The notes below the pieces were generated by a model. It did not search any database. It was given only the letters and a program-made list of their open reading frames with translations, and was not told where the DNA came from. The position numbers were made by a program, and so were the translations under genes. From contig DATATI010000020.1 of assembly GCA_036268875.1 (NCBI GenBank), forward strand, positions 124,001 to 188,000: a stretch of 64,000 nucleotides of DNA, read 5' to 3'. Shown in pieces: positions 45,144 through 54,035 of the stretch (position 1 is the stretch's first letter; each line of letters opens with the position of its first letter). This DNA comes from Polyangia bacterium (lineage in GTDB: Bacteria > Myxococcota_A > Polyangia > Fen-1088).

Positions 45144-47017
45144 GGTTTGTCCTCGACGGAGCTGGGTGGCGGCGCGGCGAACGTCACCTTCACGGCGCGC
45201 GCGGCGCCGGCGCGCCGCACGCTGACCGTCGTCTGATCGCCCGGCTTGAAGGTGGACAGGATCTCCATGTACGCCTCGATGTCGCCGACGGTGCGGCCAC
45301 CCATCGATTCGATCACGTCGCCCGCCAGAAGCCCGGCCGCCGACGCCGCCCCGCCCGGCAGCACCGCACTGATGCGCAGCCCTGTTTCGTTCTGATAGTC
45401 GGGCATCACGCCAAGGCGCACGCCGGTCCCGTGCGCGGCGCCCATGGTCCCGCCACGCGTCCAGTTGGGCGCGACGAAGGCCAGCGCCGCCGGACGATCG
45501 GCCACCCCACGCGCCACCCGGTAGGCCAGACGCGCCACCTTGGCCAAACCGTCGGCGTTCACTTTGTCCCAGGTGTCGCTGACCCGGTGATAGTCGCCGT
45601 GCATGCCGGTGAACAGAAACAGCGCCGGCACGTCCTTCTTCAAAAACGAGGCGTGATCGCTGTTCGGAACCACGCGCTTGGGAAACGTCAGCTTCAATTT
45701 GTCGACGTTGGCCGCGTTCACTGCCGGTTCCCAATCGGGCGAGGTCGGCGCGCCGCCAATCTCCAGCGCGTCGTCGGTCATGCGGCCGACCATGTCCAGG
45801 TTGATCATGGCGACCACCTTGCGCGCGCCCGGGTGCGTGGCCAGCACCGCCGAGCCGAGCAAGCCGCGCTCCTCGCCGGTGAAGGCAGCGAACAGCAGCG
45901 AACGTTTGGGGCGCGGGGTGGTGCCCGCGAAGGCTTCGGCGATCTCCAGCACCGCCGCCGTGCCGGACGCGTTGTCGTCGGCGCCCGGGTGAACCTGACC
46001 GGGGCCGTCGAGCGCGCTGCCTTCGTCGCCGAGTCCCAGGTGATCGTAGTGCGCGCCCACCAGCACCACCTGCTGGCGCAGCGTAGGGTCGCTGCCTTCC
46101 AGCAGCGCCACCACGTTGTGGCTTTGCACCGTCGACTTCTTCCACTGCACGTTGAACGAGACCTGCCCCGGCAGCGCGAAAGAGTCGGGGCGATTGTTTT
46201 CGTCGATGCGCTTTTCGATCGCCGCCAGCGACTGTTCGCTTGGCCGACTGAGCTGGGACAGCCAGACTCGCTCGACCGCCGCCGGGTGCAGGACAAACGT
46301 GGCGGTGGTCTTGCCGACCGCGCCGGCGTGATAGGCCAGCGAGCGTATCGGACCCGGCTTTTCACCCTCGGCCAGCGGATCGACGATGGCCACGCCGATG
46401 GCCCCGCGCTGGGCGGCGGCGCGCACCTTTTGGCTCAGGCTGGCCGCATCTTCTAACGTCCCGTCGCCGAGCTTCCCGGTGCCGCGATCATAGTGCGGGC
46501 CATGGCGCAGGCACACCGCCAGCTTGCCGCGCAGGTCGACGCCGGCGAAGTCGTCGTACTTCCCCGGCACGGCGATGCAGTAGCCGACGAACACCGCGCC
46601 ACCCACCGCCCGCGTCGACGACGAGGCCTTGTTGGGAACGAAGTCATCGCCCAGCACCAGCGCCGCACCGTCGACGGCAAACGACACGCCCGAGCCCAGT
46701 TGATTGCCCACCGGCACGGGGACGGCTTGAAAATACGTGCCGTCCTCGCCGCCCGGCGCCAGCCCGGCAGCGCGAAACCGACCAGCGATGTAATCGCCCG
46801 CCCTGCCGAGGCCGCGGGTCAGCGCACCCCGGCCCTGCTGCTCGGGCGCCGCCAAGAAACGCACGTCGCCCAGCGCGTCTCGCGCATCGATGATCGGGGT
46901 GGTGCCCAGTGCCGACAGCGCCGCCAAGGTGATCGGCTTTTCCGTCGGGACCCGCGACGCCGCCCCCGTCCCGCAGGCGGCCAAAAAAATCATCGCCAGG
47001 CCAAGAGTGCGCGTCAT
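45140..47017 (-). CDS. M28 zinc aminopeptidase lipoprotein with PA and PDZ domains
   Basis: A 625-residue protein with ATG 47017 and AGGAAGG upstream, and lipobox FLAACG. A protease-associated (PA) insert (about 110-250) precedes the M28 catalytic part. Zinc ligands fit the family: His in VGAHYDHLG, Asp in GADDNASGTAA, Glu-Glu in FTGEERGLLGS, Asp in INLDMVGRM and the late His in GMHGDYHRVSDTWDK. A C-terminal PDZ domain (AASAAGLLAGDVIESMGGRT) follows. It cleaves peptides or N-terminal residues in the periplasm or outside the cell. Confidence 0.94.
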   Translation of the reverse strand: MTRTLGLAMIFLAACGTGAASRVPTEKPITLAALSALGTTPIIDARDALGDVRFLAAPEQQGRGALTRGLGRAGDYIAGRFRAAGLAPGGEDGTYFQAVPVPVGNQLGSGVSFAVDGAALVLGDDFVPNKASSSTRAVGGAVFVGYCIAVPGKYDDFAGVDLRGKLAVCLRHGPHYDRGTGKLGDGTLEDAASLSQKVRAAAQRGAIGVAIVDPLAEGEKPGPIRSLAYHAGAVGKTTATFVLHPAAVERVWLSQLSRPSEQSLAAIEKRIDENNRPDSFALPGQVSFNVQWKKSTVQSHNVVALLEGSDPTLRQQVVLVGAHYDHLGLGDEGSALDGPGQVHPGADDNASGTAAVLEIAEAFAGTTPRPKRSLLFAAFTGEERGLLGSAVLATHPGARKVVAMINLDMVGRMTDDALEIGGAPTSPDWEPAVNAANVDKLKLTFPKRVVPNSDHASFLKKDVPALFLFTGMHGDYHRVSDTWDKVNADGLAKVARLAYRVARGVADRPAALAFVAPNWTRGGTMGAAHGTGVRLGVMPDYQNETGLRISAVLPGGAASAAGLLAGDVIESMGGRTVGDIEAYMEILSTFKPGDQTTVSVRRAGAARAVKVTFAAPPPSSVEDKP

Positions 47018-47081
47018 TGAGATCCTTCCTGATCTCGAACGAATTTTTACGGTATGGTCCGTCCTCCAGCAAGGACAAGCA

Positions 47082-48089
47082 ATGGCCAAAGACTCGCAGA
47101 AGAAGCGCGCCGCCAAGGAATCCGCCGCCGAAGACAACTCAACAGAACAAGGTGCGGAGACCGCGGCCGCCGAGGCCCGGCCCCGCCTTGGCGCTGCCGG
47201 ACGCAACGATCCCTGTCCTTGCGGTTCGGGTAAGAAGTACAAGAAGTGCCACCTGCAGGCCGACGAGGCGGCGACCACCCCCGCCCCGGCGGCGCCCGAT
47301 CCGCAGGAGATTCTGGCCGGCGCCTGGCGTCTGTTCGAACAGCGCCGCCCGGGCGCGGCGGAAAAAGAATTTCGCGCTGCCCTGGCCTTGAACGCCGAGC
47401 TGACTGACGCGCGCGTGGGCATCGGCATGGCGCGCTTGTCGGCGGGCAACGCCGACGGCGCGAAGGAAGAATTATCGGCGGTGTTGGCCGGCGGCGAGAA
47501 GAAACTGGCCGAGCTGCGCGACGAAAAAGTGAAGGACGCCTTCAACCGACCGGAGGCGCAGCCGCTGATTCGGGCCTGCCACGCGCTCGGCTGCCTGGCC
47601 TACGATCAGAATCGATTCGAGGACGCGTTGAAGGATCTCGAACGCGTGTACCAGATCGACGAAGGCCCCGTCGGCACCGAGGCGCGCTTGATCGCCGCCA
47701 AGGCGCTGATGAAGCTGGAGAAGCCTGCCGACGCGGCCGCCGTGCTAGAGCCGGCGGCCAGCGGGGACGAGGCCAGCAGCCGCGTGAACCTGGGCCTGGC
47801 CCTGGCCGAGTTCAAAGCCGGCGCGCGCGACAAAGCGCAAGTCGCGCTGGAAAAAGCCCTGGAAGCGAACCCGCACTATGGAAAGACGGTGCTGGGTCGG
47901 GTGCGCCGGCGGGTGGAGAACCTGGCCGGCACCCAGCCGGGGTCTTTGGAAGAGGCGCTGGTTTACAGCCAGACCTACGGCGACGTGTGGACGGACGACG
48001 CCAAGAAATTCTTGGAGGAGACCCTGGAGGCCCGCGCCGCCAAGAAGCCGCGCGCTGCCACCCCCGAGGAAGAAGCGACCGCCGGCTGA
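47082..48089 (+). CDS. SEC-C zinc motif plus TPR protein
   Basis: A 335-residue cytosolic protein; ATG 47082 has AAGGA 6-7 nt upstream and starts MAKDSQKKRAAK. A basic/acidic N-terminus leads to a SEC-C motif (NDPCPCGSGKKYKKCH; C45, C47, C56, H57), a zinc-binding module known from the SecA tail, where it contacts SecB and ribosomes. TPR-like helical repeats fill the rest (EILAGAWRLFEQRRPGAAEK, KDLERVYQIDEGPVGTEARL). A role near the ribosome or in protein targeting is possible. It is followed 47 bp later by a ribosome-rescue-type factor. Confidence 0.88.
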   Translation: MAKDSQKKRAAKESAAEDNSTEQGAETAAAEARPRLGAAGRNDPCPCGSGKKYKKCHLQADEAATTPAPAAPDPQEILAGAWRLFEQRRPGAAEKEFRAALALNAELTDARVGIGMARLSAGNADGAKEELSAVLAGGEKKLAELRDEKVKDAFNRPEAQPLIRACHALGCLAYDQNRFEDALKDLERVYQIDEGPVGTEARLIAAKALMKLEKPADAAAVLEPAASGDEASSRVNLGLALAEFKAGARDKAQVALEKALEANPHYGKTVLGRVRRRVENLAGTQPGSLEEALVYSQTYGDVWTDDAKKFLEETLEARAAKKPRAATPEEEATAG

Positions 48090-48136
48090 ACCGGCGGCGC
48101 CGGCTGCCGGCATTCGCGCGCGATGTAAAGACCGCC

Positions 48137-48544
48137 ATGCCGCTGTCAGGTGAACGCGCGCGCGCCGTCGCTCAACGGTTGGCGGCGCTGGGCGTGCGCG
48201 AGGAAGATCTCGACGAGCACTTCGTCCACGCCGGCGGCAAGGGCGGCCAGAACGTCAACAAGGTGGCCACCTGCGTGGTGCTGGTTCACCGCCCGTCGGG
48301 AACCGCGGTCAAGTGCCAGCGCGAGCGCACGCAGGGCGCGAACCGGCTGATCGCGCGCGCGCTTCTGGCCGAAAAAATCGAGACCCAACGTCTCGGCCGG
48401 GCCAGCCTCCGCCAGCAAGCGATCGAAAAAACGCGGCGACAAAAACGCCGCCGGTCACGTCGAGCCAAACAGAAGATGCTGGCCAACAAGCACGCCCAGT
48501 CAGCGAAGAAGTCGTTCCGCACGCCGGTTCGCCACGAAGAATGA
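48137..48544 (+). CDS. small GGQ-motif ribosome-rescue/release factor-like protein
   Basis: A 135-residue protein starting at ATG 48137. It is essentially the catalytic domain 3 of class I release factors: EHFVHAGGKGGQNVNKVATC carries the peptidyl-tRNA-hydrolysing GGQ, and a Lys/Arg-rich tail (TRRQKRRRSRRAKQKMLANK) resembles the ribosome-binding tails of ArfB or mtRF-R (C12orf65). There is no codon-recognition domain, so it should release nascent chains from stalled ribosomes or peeled 50S subunits. It differs from ArfB in some conserved residues, so the exact subfamily is uncertain. Confidence 0.9.
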   Translation: MPLSGERARAVAQRLAALGVREEDLDEHFVHAGGKGGQNVNKVATCVVLVHRPSGTAVKCQRERTQGANRLIARALLAEKIETQRLGRASLRQQAIEKTRRQKRRRSRRAKQKMLANKHAQSAKKSFRTPVRHEE

Positions 48545-48630
48545 GAACAAGCACAGAACCTGGATGGTTTTCCCAGATTTAGACCATCTTGCGAAGTAAA
48601 TCGTCGTGAGCATTGCGTCATCAGCGGCGC

Positions 48631-48658
48631 TTGTCTCATGTATGCTTATGCCTACATT
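48631..48658 (+). promoter_or_regulatory. possible ilvBH promoter
   Basis: In the A+T-richer gap before ilvB, TTGTCT (48631-48636) and TACATT (48653-48658) are spaced by 16 bp, close to a housekeeping promoter. No attenuator or leader peptide was recognised. This is a weak match. Confidence 0.3.
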
Positions 48659-48730
48659 CTGATCATCTAGACTTTTGATCGAAAGCGACCTAGATTGTCC
48701 GTCCTTCGTCAACAAACCTGGAGTCTGGCC

Positions 48731-50518
48731 GTGTCTACCACTTCGATTCCGACCATCGCCAAAGCCCCCCTGCCCGCCCACACCAAGACGCCCGCCGCGG
48801 GCCAGCTGCACAAGGCGCAGACCGGCGCCGAAGCGCTGATTCGGGCGCTGGAGCGGGAAGGCGTCGAGTACGTCTTTGGTCTGTCGGGCGGCGCCGCCAT
48901 GCCGATCTTCGATGCGCTGGTCGATTCAAAGATCAAATTGATCTTGGTTCGTCACGAGCAGGGCGCCACGCACATGGCCGATGGCTACGCGCGCTCGACC
49001 GGCAAGCCGGGCGTGGTGCTGGTGACGTCGGGACCGGGCGCCACCAACACCGTCACCGGCCTTCTGACCGCGCTGATGGATTCGGTGCCGATGATCGTGC
49101 TGACCGGGCAGACCATCACGCCGATGCTGGGCAAGGACGCCTTTCAAGAAGCGGACGTCACCGGCATCACCTACCCGGTGGTGAAGCATTCGTACCTGGT
49201 GAAGAACCAGAACGACATCCCGCGCATCACGCGCGAAGCGTTTTATCTGGCCAACACCGGCCGGCCCGGACCGGTGCTCATCGATCTGCCGAAGGACGTG
49301 ACATCGGCGCCGTGCACTGCGCCCGCCGTGGACACCGTCGAGCTGCCCGGATACCACGTGCCCGGCCACCCCGATGGCGACGCGCTGAAGAAAGCGGCCG
49401 CGCTGATCAGTAAAAGCCGCAAGCCGGTCCTGTACGTCGGCCACGGCTCGGTGATCGCCGGCGCCGGCGAGGCCATCCTGGCGTTGGCGGAGAAACTTCA
49501 AGCGCCCATCGTCAACACGCTGCTGGGCAAGGGCGCCTGCCGCGAAGATCACCCGCTGCACCTGGGCATGCTGGGCATGCACGGCACCGCGTACGCCAAC
49601 AAGGCGGTGATGAACACCGATTGCATCGTGGCCATCGGCGCGCGCTGGGACGATCGGATCACCGGCAAGCTGAGCGAGTTCTGCGTCGGCGCCACCAAGA
49701 TCCACATCGACATCGACGTGGCCGAGTTCAACAAGATCGTGAGACCCGACGTCAGCCTGGCCGGCGACGCCAAGCTGACCGTGCAGGATCTGCTGCCGCT
49801 GGTGTCCAAGCTGGACACCGCCGACTGGCTGAAGCAGGTCGCCGAATGGCGGCGGCAGTTCCCCCTGAAGTACGCCAAGAAAGGCGGCCTGCGCGCTCAG
49901 CACGTGCTGGATCGCCTGGATGCTCTCGGTGGGCGCGACTGCATCCTGACCACCGACGTGGGCCAGCATCAGATGTGGGCGGCGCAGTTTTGCCTGACCA
50001 CCAGGAACCGCCACTGGCTGTCGTCGGGAGGCGCCGGCACGATGGGCTACGGTTTCCCGGCGGCCATCGGCGCGCAGTTCGCCCACCCGAACAAGAAGGT
50101 GTGGGCCATCGTCGGTGACGGCGGCTTTCAGATGACGCTGGCCGAGCTGGCCACCGCGGCCATTCACAAGCTGCCGGTGAAGATCCTGATCATCAACAAC
50201 AGCTACCTGGGCATGGTTCGCCAGTGGCAAGAGCTGTTCTTCGACAATCGATTGTCGGGCGTCGATCTGGAAGGCAACCCGGACTTCGTCAAGCTGGCCG
50301 GCGCCTACGGGATCAAAGGCTGGCGCATCAAGCGACCGGCCGAGGTCGATCGCATCTTGAAGGCCGCGATGGCCTACAACGACGGTCCGTGTCTGGTGGA
50401 AGCGGAAGTCATCAAAGAGGACAACGTCTTCCCGATGATCCCCGCCGGCGCCGCGCTGAAAGACATGATCATCGAACGCCCCAAACAGAAGATGGCCAAG
50501 CCCGAAGGGAGCACCTAA
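48731..50518 (+). CDS. ilvB: acetolactate synthase large subunit
   Basis: A 595-residue ThDP- and FAD-dependent enzyme that condenses two pyruvates, or pyruvate plus 2-oxobutyrate, in the first step of branched-chain amino acid synthesis. GTG 48731, preceded by GGAG (48719-48722), is preferred over the TTG at 48695. Family motifs are [32 protein letters not shown] (catalytic Glu in RHEQG), the ThDP motif [15 protein letters not shown] and [10 protein letters not shown]. The regulatory subunit gene follows with a TAATG overlap. Confidence 0.97.
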   Translation: MSTTSIPTIAKAPLPAHTKTPAAGQLHKAQTGAEALIRALEREGVEYVFGLSGGAAMPIFDALVDSKIKLILVRHEQGATHMADGYARSTGKPGVVLVTSGPGATNTVTGLLTALMDSVPMIVLTGQTITPMLGKDAFQEADVTGITYPVVKHSYLVKNQNDIPRITREAFYLANTGRPGPVLIDLPKDVTSAPCTAPAVDTVELPGYHVPGHPDGDALKKAAALISKSRKPVLYVGHGSVIAGAGEAILALAEKLQAPIVNTLLGKGACREDHPLHLGMLGMHGTAYANKAVMNTDCIVAIGARWDDRITGKLSEFCVGATKIHIDIDVAEFNKIVRPDVSLAGDAKLTVQDLLPLVSKLDTADWLKQVAEWRRQFPLKYAKKGGLRAQHVLDRLDALGGRDCILTTDVGQHQMWAAQFCLTTRNRHWLSSGGAGTMGYGFPAAIGAQFAHPNKKVWAIVGDGGFQMTLAELATAAIHKLPVKILIINNSYLGMVRQWQELFFDNRLSGVDLEGNPDFVKLAGAYGIKGWRIKRPAEVDRILKAAMAYNDGPCLVEAEVIKEDNVFPMIPAGAALKDMIIERPKQKMAKPEGST

Positions 50519-51045
50519 TGTCCGCTGCGGCTGCTTTCAGTCTGGCGCCTGCGGCGCCGTTGCACACGCTGTCGATCCTGGTGCGCAACAAGCCGGGCGT
50601 TCTGGTGCGCGTGGCGCTGATCTTCTCGCGGCGCGGGTACAACATCGAAAGTCTGGTGGTCAGCCCCGAGGCCTCGAACGGTGAGCTGTCGCGCATGACC
50701 ATCACCTGCAGCGGCGATCCCGAGACGCTGGAGCAGATCATCAAGCAGGTCACCAAGCTGATCGACGTGGTCCACGCCTTCGACCATACCGGGCAAGCGG
50801 TGATCGAAACCGAGATCGCGCTGGTCAAGCTGCAGTGCAAGATCGATCAGCGCACCGAGATCTTGCAGATCGCCGAGCAGTACAGCGCCAAGGTCGTCGA
50901 CTACGGTCCGGAGTCGCTGATCCTGCGCGTGTACGGTCTCAGCGACAAGCTGGACGCGTTCCTGACCTTGCTGCAGCCGTACAGCGTCGTCGAGCTGATC
51001 CGTTCGGGCAAGATCTTGATGGCCCGCGGCTTGACCAAGACGTAG
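50518..51045 (+). CDS. ilvH: acetolactate synthase small (regulatory) subunit
   Basis: A 175-residue ACT-domain protein that activates IlvB and gives it feedback sensitivity to valine. The ACT domain reads LHTLSILVRNKPGVLVRVAL and RRGYNIESLVVSPEA; the C-terminal domain contains IVQK-like helices and YGPESLILRVYG. TAATG overlaps the ilvB stop, and GGGAG lies just upstream, so the pair is translated together. Confidence 0.97.
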   Translation: MSAAAAFSLAPAAPLHTLSILVRNKPGVLVRVALIFSRRGYNIESLVVSPEASNGELSRMTITCSGDPETLEQIIKQVTKLIDVVHAFDHTGQAVIETEIALVKLQCKIDQRTEILQIAEQYSAKVVDYGPESLILRVYGLSDKLDAFLTLLQPYSVVELIRSGKILMARGLTKT

Positions 51046-51121
51046 CGGCCCAACGTTCGTGCGCACGTCGGGGCGCCGGTGCGCCCGTGTTATGCTGGCG
51101 CTTCGGACTTTTGGAGGCGCT

Positions 51122-52177
51122 ATGAGCAGGACCGCCCTCTTTCCGGCGCTGGTGGTGGTGATCGCCAGCCTTGGTTGCAGCAGTGGAATGGTCGGCACCA
51201 CGCCGGCCGGCAGTGGCGGCAGCTCCGTCGTCACTGGCAGCGGGGGCGGGTCGGTCACCACTGGCAGCGGCGGCGAGTCAGGCACCGGCACGGGCGGCGT
51301 CGCTGCCAGCGGTGGCGCGCCGGCGACCGGCGGCAATGGTGCCGACGCGGGCGACGCGGCGGCGCCCGGCGACGGCGGCCCGGTGCTGGTCGATGCAGAC
51401 GGCGTTTGGGATCCAACCTCCTTGGGCGGCGCCAGCAAATGTGCGGGCTCGCCGTTCCAGATCTGCGACGACTTCGAAAGCGGCACCCTGGACAAGACCA
51501 CCTGGACGGTGCAAGGAACGGCGCCGGTGATCGACGGCATGCAGTTCGCGCGCGGCTCGAAGGCGCTGCACATCACCAGCACCAACGGCAGCTCGACCCG
51601 CCTGACCGAGAAGAAGACGTTCCCCGAGGCCGACGACACGTATTACGGGCGCGTCTTTTATTACTTCAAGTCGCTGCCCACGCCGACAGGCGGCCTCGGC
51701 TATTCGCACTGGACGCTGCTGGCCGGCACCGGCGACGGTCAGGGCGCCGGTGGCGAGATCCGCTTTGGCGCGCAGATGCTGAACAGCGTGAACAAGTGGG
51801 GCACCGGCACCGACAACCAAAGCGCGGGCGGCACCGGCGACTGGACCAACGTCGATCAAGATCCGGCGCCCGACGGCAAGGCAGCCCACGTTCCCACCGG
51901 CGTGTGGCTGTGCATCGAGTGGATGCACGCCGGGCCGCCGGCCAATCAGACCAAGATCTGGGTCGACGGCGTCCTGCACCCGTCCATCGCCACCACCGAG
52001 ACCATGCACGGCACGATGCTCACGCGCGGCGCGCCCAGCGCCGGCATGGGCAACTTCATCCTGCCGAATTTCACCGCGCTGTGGATCGGCTGGCAGGCGT
52101 ACTCGGGCACCCAGCTCTACGAATTTTGGATGGACGAAGTGGCCATCAACAACACGCGCATCGGCTGCGCCAACTGA
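51122..52177 (+). CDS. surface lipoprotein with lectin-like beta-sandwich domain
   Basis: A 351-residue protein; ATG 51122 has GGAGG 5-6 nt upstream. Lipobox IASLGC is followed by a long Gly/Ser/Thr-rich linker (about 22-85) and a beta-rich domain starting near ICDDFESGTLDKTTWTV. It ends LYEFWMDEVAINNTRIGC, the usual ending of concanavalin/LamG-like sandwiches that bind polysaccharides. Some relatives of this type are polysaccharide lyases or Cip1-like proteins, but I see no assured catalytic site. It probably binds or processes polysaccharide outside the cell. Confidence 0.75.
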   Translation: MSRTALFPALVVVIASLGCSSGMVGTTPAGSGGSSVVTGSGGGSVTTGSGGESGTGTGGVAASGGAPATGGNGADAGDAAAPGDGGPVLVDADGVWDPTSLGGASKCAGSPFQICDDFESGTLDKTTWTVQGTAPVIDGMQFARGSKALHITSTNGSSTRLTEKKTFPEADDTYYGRVFYYFKSLPTPTGGLGYSHWTLLAGTGDGQGAGGEIRFGAQMLNSVNKWGTGTDNQSAGGTGDWTNVDQDPAPDGKAAHVPTGVWLCIEWMHAGPPANQTKIWVDGVLHPSIATTETMHGTMLTRGAPSAGMGNFILPNFTALWIGWQAYSGTQLYEFWMDEVAINNTRIGCAN

Positions 52178-52191
52178 ACCACGTCGCAAGC

Positions 52192-52548
52192 CTACTCGTC
52201 GATGCGCACGGCCGAGTAATCGGGGTGGCCGGGGCAGCTGGGCGGGTGCAGCTTGCGCAGCTCCAGGCGCACCCGCCGCGCGCCCGGCACGCGCTGGCGG
52301 ATCGCCACCACCATGCGGCGGGCCAGCGATTCCAGCAGCCGGTGCGGCTCGCCGATGCCGATGCCGACGATGGCGTCGGCGATGACGGTGTAATCGACGG
52401 TGTCAGCCAGACGATCGCTGGTCTCGCCGGCGGTGCTTTCAAAGTCGGCTTCCACGTCGACCTCGAACTTACGCGTACTCCGGCGTTCCATGGCCGTGGC
52501 GCCGTGGCGGCCTTCGAACCCGACGCGGCAGAGTTTGATGGTGAGCAC
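52192..52548 (-). CDS. folB: dihydroneopterin aldolase
   Basis: A 118-residue FolB that converts dihydroneopterin to 6-hydroxymethyl-dihydropterin plus glycolaldehyde in folate synthesis. Family stretches are CRVGFEGRHGATAMER (HG near the start), DTVDYTVIADAI and PHRLLESLARRM, with the Glu of LLESLA in the active site. It lies directly downstream of def. Other folate genes are not in the window. Confidence 0.93.
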   Translation of the reverse strand: MLTIKLCRVGFEGRHGATAMERRSTRKFEVDVEADFESTAGETSDRLADTVDYTVIADAIVGIGIGEPHRLLESLARRMVVAIRQRVPGARRVRLELRKLHPPSCPGHPDYSAVRIDE

Positions 52549-52572
52549 GAATGAACCGCCGCTGGGTCCCGG

Positions 52573-53130
52573 CTAGCTGGCGCTGGCCGCGTCGTCGGCC
52601 TCGGCGGCCTCCGACGCCTCGGCTTGGGCGTCCTTGCGCAGCTTGCGTTTGATGATCTCGCGCTTGACCGGACCGACCTGATCGATCAGCAAGCGGCCGT
52701 TCAGGTGATCGGTCTCGTGTTGCAGGGCGCGCGCAAGCAACTCGGCGCCTTGGCATTCGAACGGCTGGCCGTCGACGTCCAGCGCCCGCACCCGCGCGCG
52801 CACCCCGCGCTTGACCGCCACGTAGATGCCGGGGAACGACAGGCACCCTTCGTCGCCGGTCTGCGATTCGTTGGACAGCTCGACGATTTCAGGGTTGATG
52901 AAGACCTTCGGGGGTGAACCCTCGTCGCCACCAGCAACCTCGCCGTCGACGATGAACAGGCGCAGCGGCGCGCCGACCTGAATCGCCGCCAGGCCGGCGC
53001 CATTCGCTGCGACCATGGTCTCGTTCATGTCGGCGACCAGCTGGCGCAGGTCCTGATCGAACGTCTTCACCGCGGCGGAGGTCTGCCGGAGACGGTTGTC
53101 CGGGAAGCGGAGGATCTGCCGAAGCGCCAT
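52573..53130 (-). CDS. def: peptide deformylase
   Basis: A 185-residue iron/zinc enzyme that removes the formyl group from new proteins. All three family motifs are intact: GAGLAAIQVG, EGCLSFPG and QHETDHLNG (metal ligands Cys and two His, catalytic Glu). ATG 53130 (MALRQILRFPD) is preferred; ATG 53148 is also in frame. The C-terminal acidic Ala/Glu tail (AEASEAAEADDAASAS) is not part of the fold. No fmt gene is beside it. Confidence 0.97.
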   Translation of the reverse strand: MALRQILRFPDNRLRQTSAAVKTFDQDLRQLVADMNETMVAANGAGLAAIQVGAPLRLFIVDGEVAGGDEGSPPKVFINPEIVELSNESQTGDEGCLSFPGIYVAVKRGVRARVRALDVDGQPFECQGAELLARALQHETDHLNGRLLIDQVGPVKREIIKRKLRKDAQAEASEAAEADDAASAS

Positions 53131-53309
53131 GACCGGTAAAGATGACATCGCCCGGATAGCGAAGCAAGGACGCGCACCTGACCAGTTTTTAGCTGTTTTT
53201 CAATGCATTTGCCGCGCTGCCGGCCTTTGTCTTGCATTTGAAGCCCGGGTTTGACAAACGACAGACCCGTCCGTAACTTGCCCGCACCAGGCCCATCCAA
53301 GTGCTACGC

Positions 53310-53954
53310 ATGAGCAAGCTGACCCGCTACGCCGAGGCCGACATACCCACCGAACACGGCCCGTTCCGCGTCTACGTTTATCGCGCCGGGGATGCCACCG
53401 GTCCTGCGGCCGAAGAACACGTCGCGCTGGTGCGCGGCAACGTGGCCGGCGGCAGCAACGTCCTGTGCCGGGTGCACTCCGAGTGCTGGACCTCCGAAGT
53501 GGTCGGCTCGCTGAAGTGCGACTGCCGCGAACAACTAGACGCCGCGCTGGAACGGGTGGCCGCCGAGGGCACGGGCGTGGTTGTTTACCTGCGCCAGGAA
53601 GGTCGCGGCATTGGTCTTGGCAACAAGGTGCGGGCGTACGCCCTGCAGAACGCCGGCGCCGACACCGTCGAAGCGAACCTGGCGCTTGGCTTTGAAGCCG
53701 ACGCGCGCACGTACGATCTGGCGGCGGCGATTCTGGACGATCTCGGCGTCAAATCGATCCGCCTGCTGACCAACAACCCTCTCAAGATGGCGGGCCTGAA
53801 AGCGGCTGGCGTGAAGGTCGCCGATCGCATCGCGCACTGGGTCGGCGAAAATCAGTACAACGCTGGTTATCTGGCGGTGAAGCGCCGCAAGATGGGCCAT
53901 CACCCGGACAGCCAGGTAAAGCTGCACGCCCTGCCGTCGGCGCGAAAACGCTAG
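53310..53954 (+). CDS. ribA: GTP cyclohydrolase II
   Basis: A 214-residue RibA that opens GTP to 2,5-diamino-6-ribosylamino-pyrimidinone phosphate, the first step of riboflavin synthesis. Zinc cysteines are in CRVHSECWTSEVVGSLKCDC, and VYLRQEGRGIGLGNKVRAYA and SIRLLTNNPLKMAGL are typical. It is the stand-alone form, without the RibB domain. ATG 53310 is preferred over GTG 53301. The mrp gene follows after about 80 bp. Confidence 0.96.
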   Translation: MSKLTRYAEADIPTEHGPFRVYVYRAGDATGPAAEEHVALVRGNVAGGSNVLCRVHSECWTSEVVGSLKCDCREQLDAALERVAAEGTGVVVYLRQEGRGIGLGNKVRAYALQNAGADTVEANLALGFEADARTYDLAAAILDDLGVKSIRLLTNNPLKMAGLKAAGVKVADRIAHWVGENQYNAGYLAVKRRKMGHHPDSQVKLHALPSARKR

Positions 53955-54024
53955 CGGCGCGCGCGGCGGCAGCGCAAGCTCTGCCCGACGGCGAGGGGCC
54001 GTCAATTTTCGTTTCACCCGATTC

Positions 54025-54030
54025 GGAGAG
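54025..54030 (+). promoter_or_regulatory. Shine-Dalgarno in front of the ATT start of mrp
   Basis: GGAGAG lies 5 nt before ATT 54036. Between the ribA stop and this point, the mrp frame contains no ATG, GTG or TTG. Confidence 0.7.
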
Positions 54031-54035
54031 CTGTC

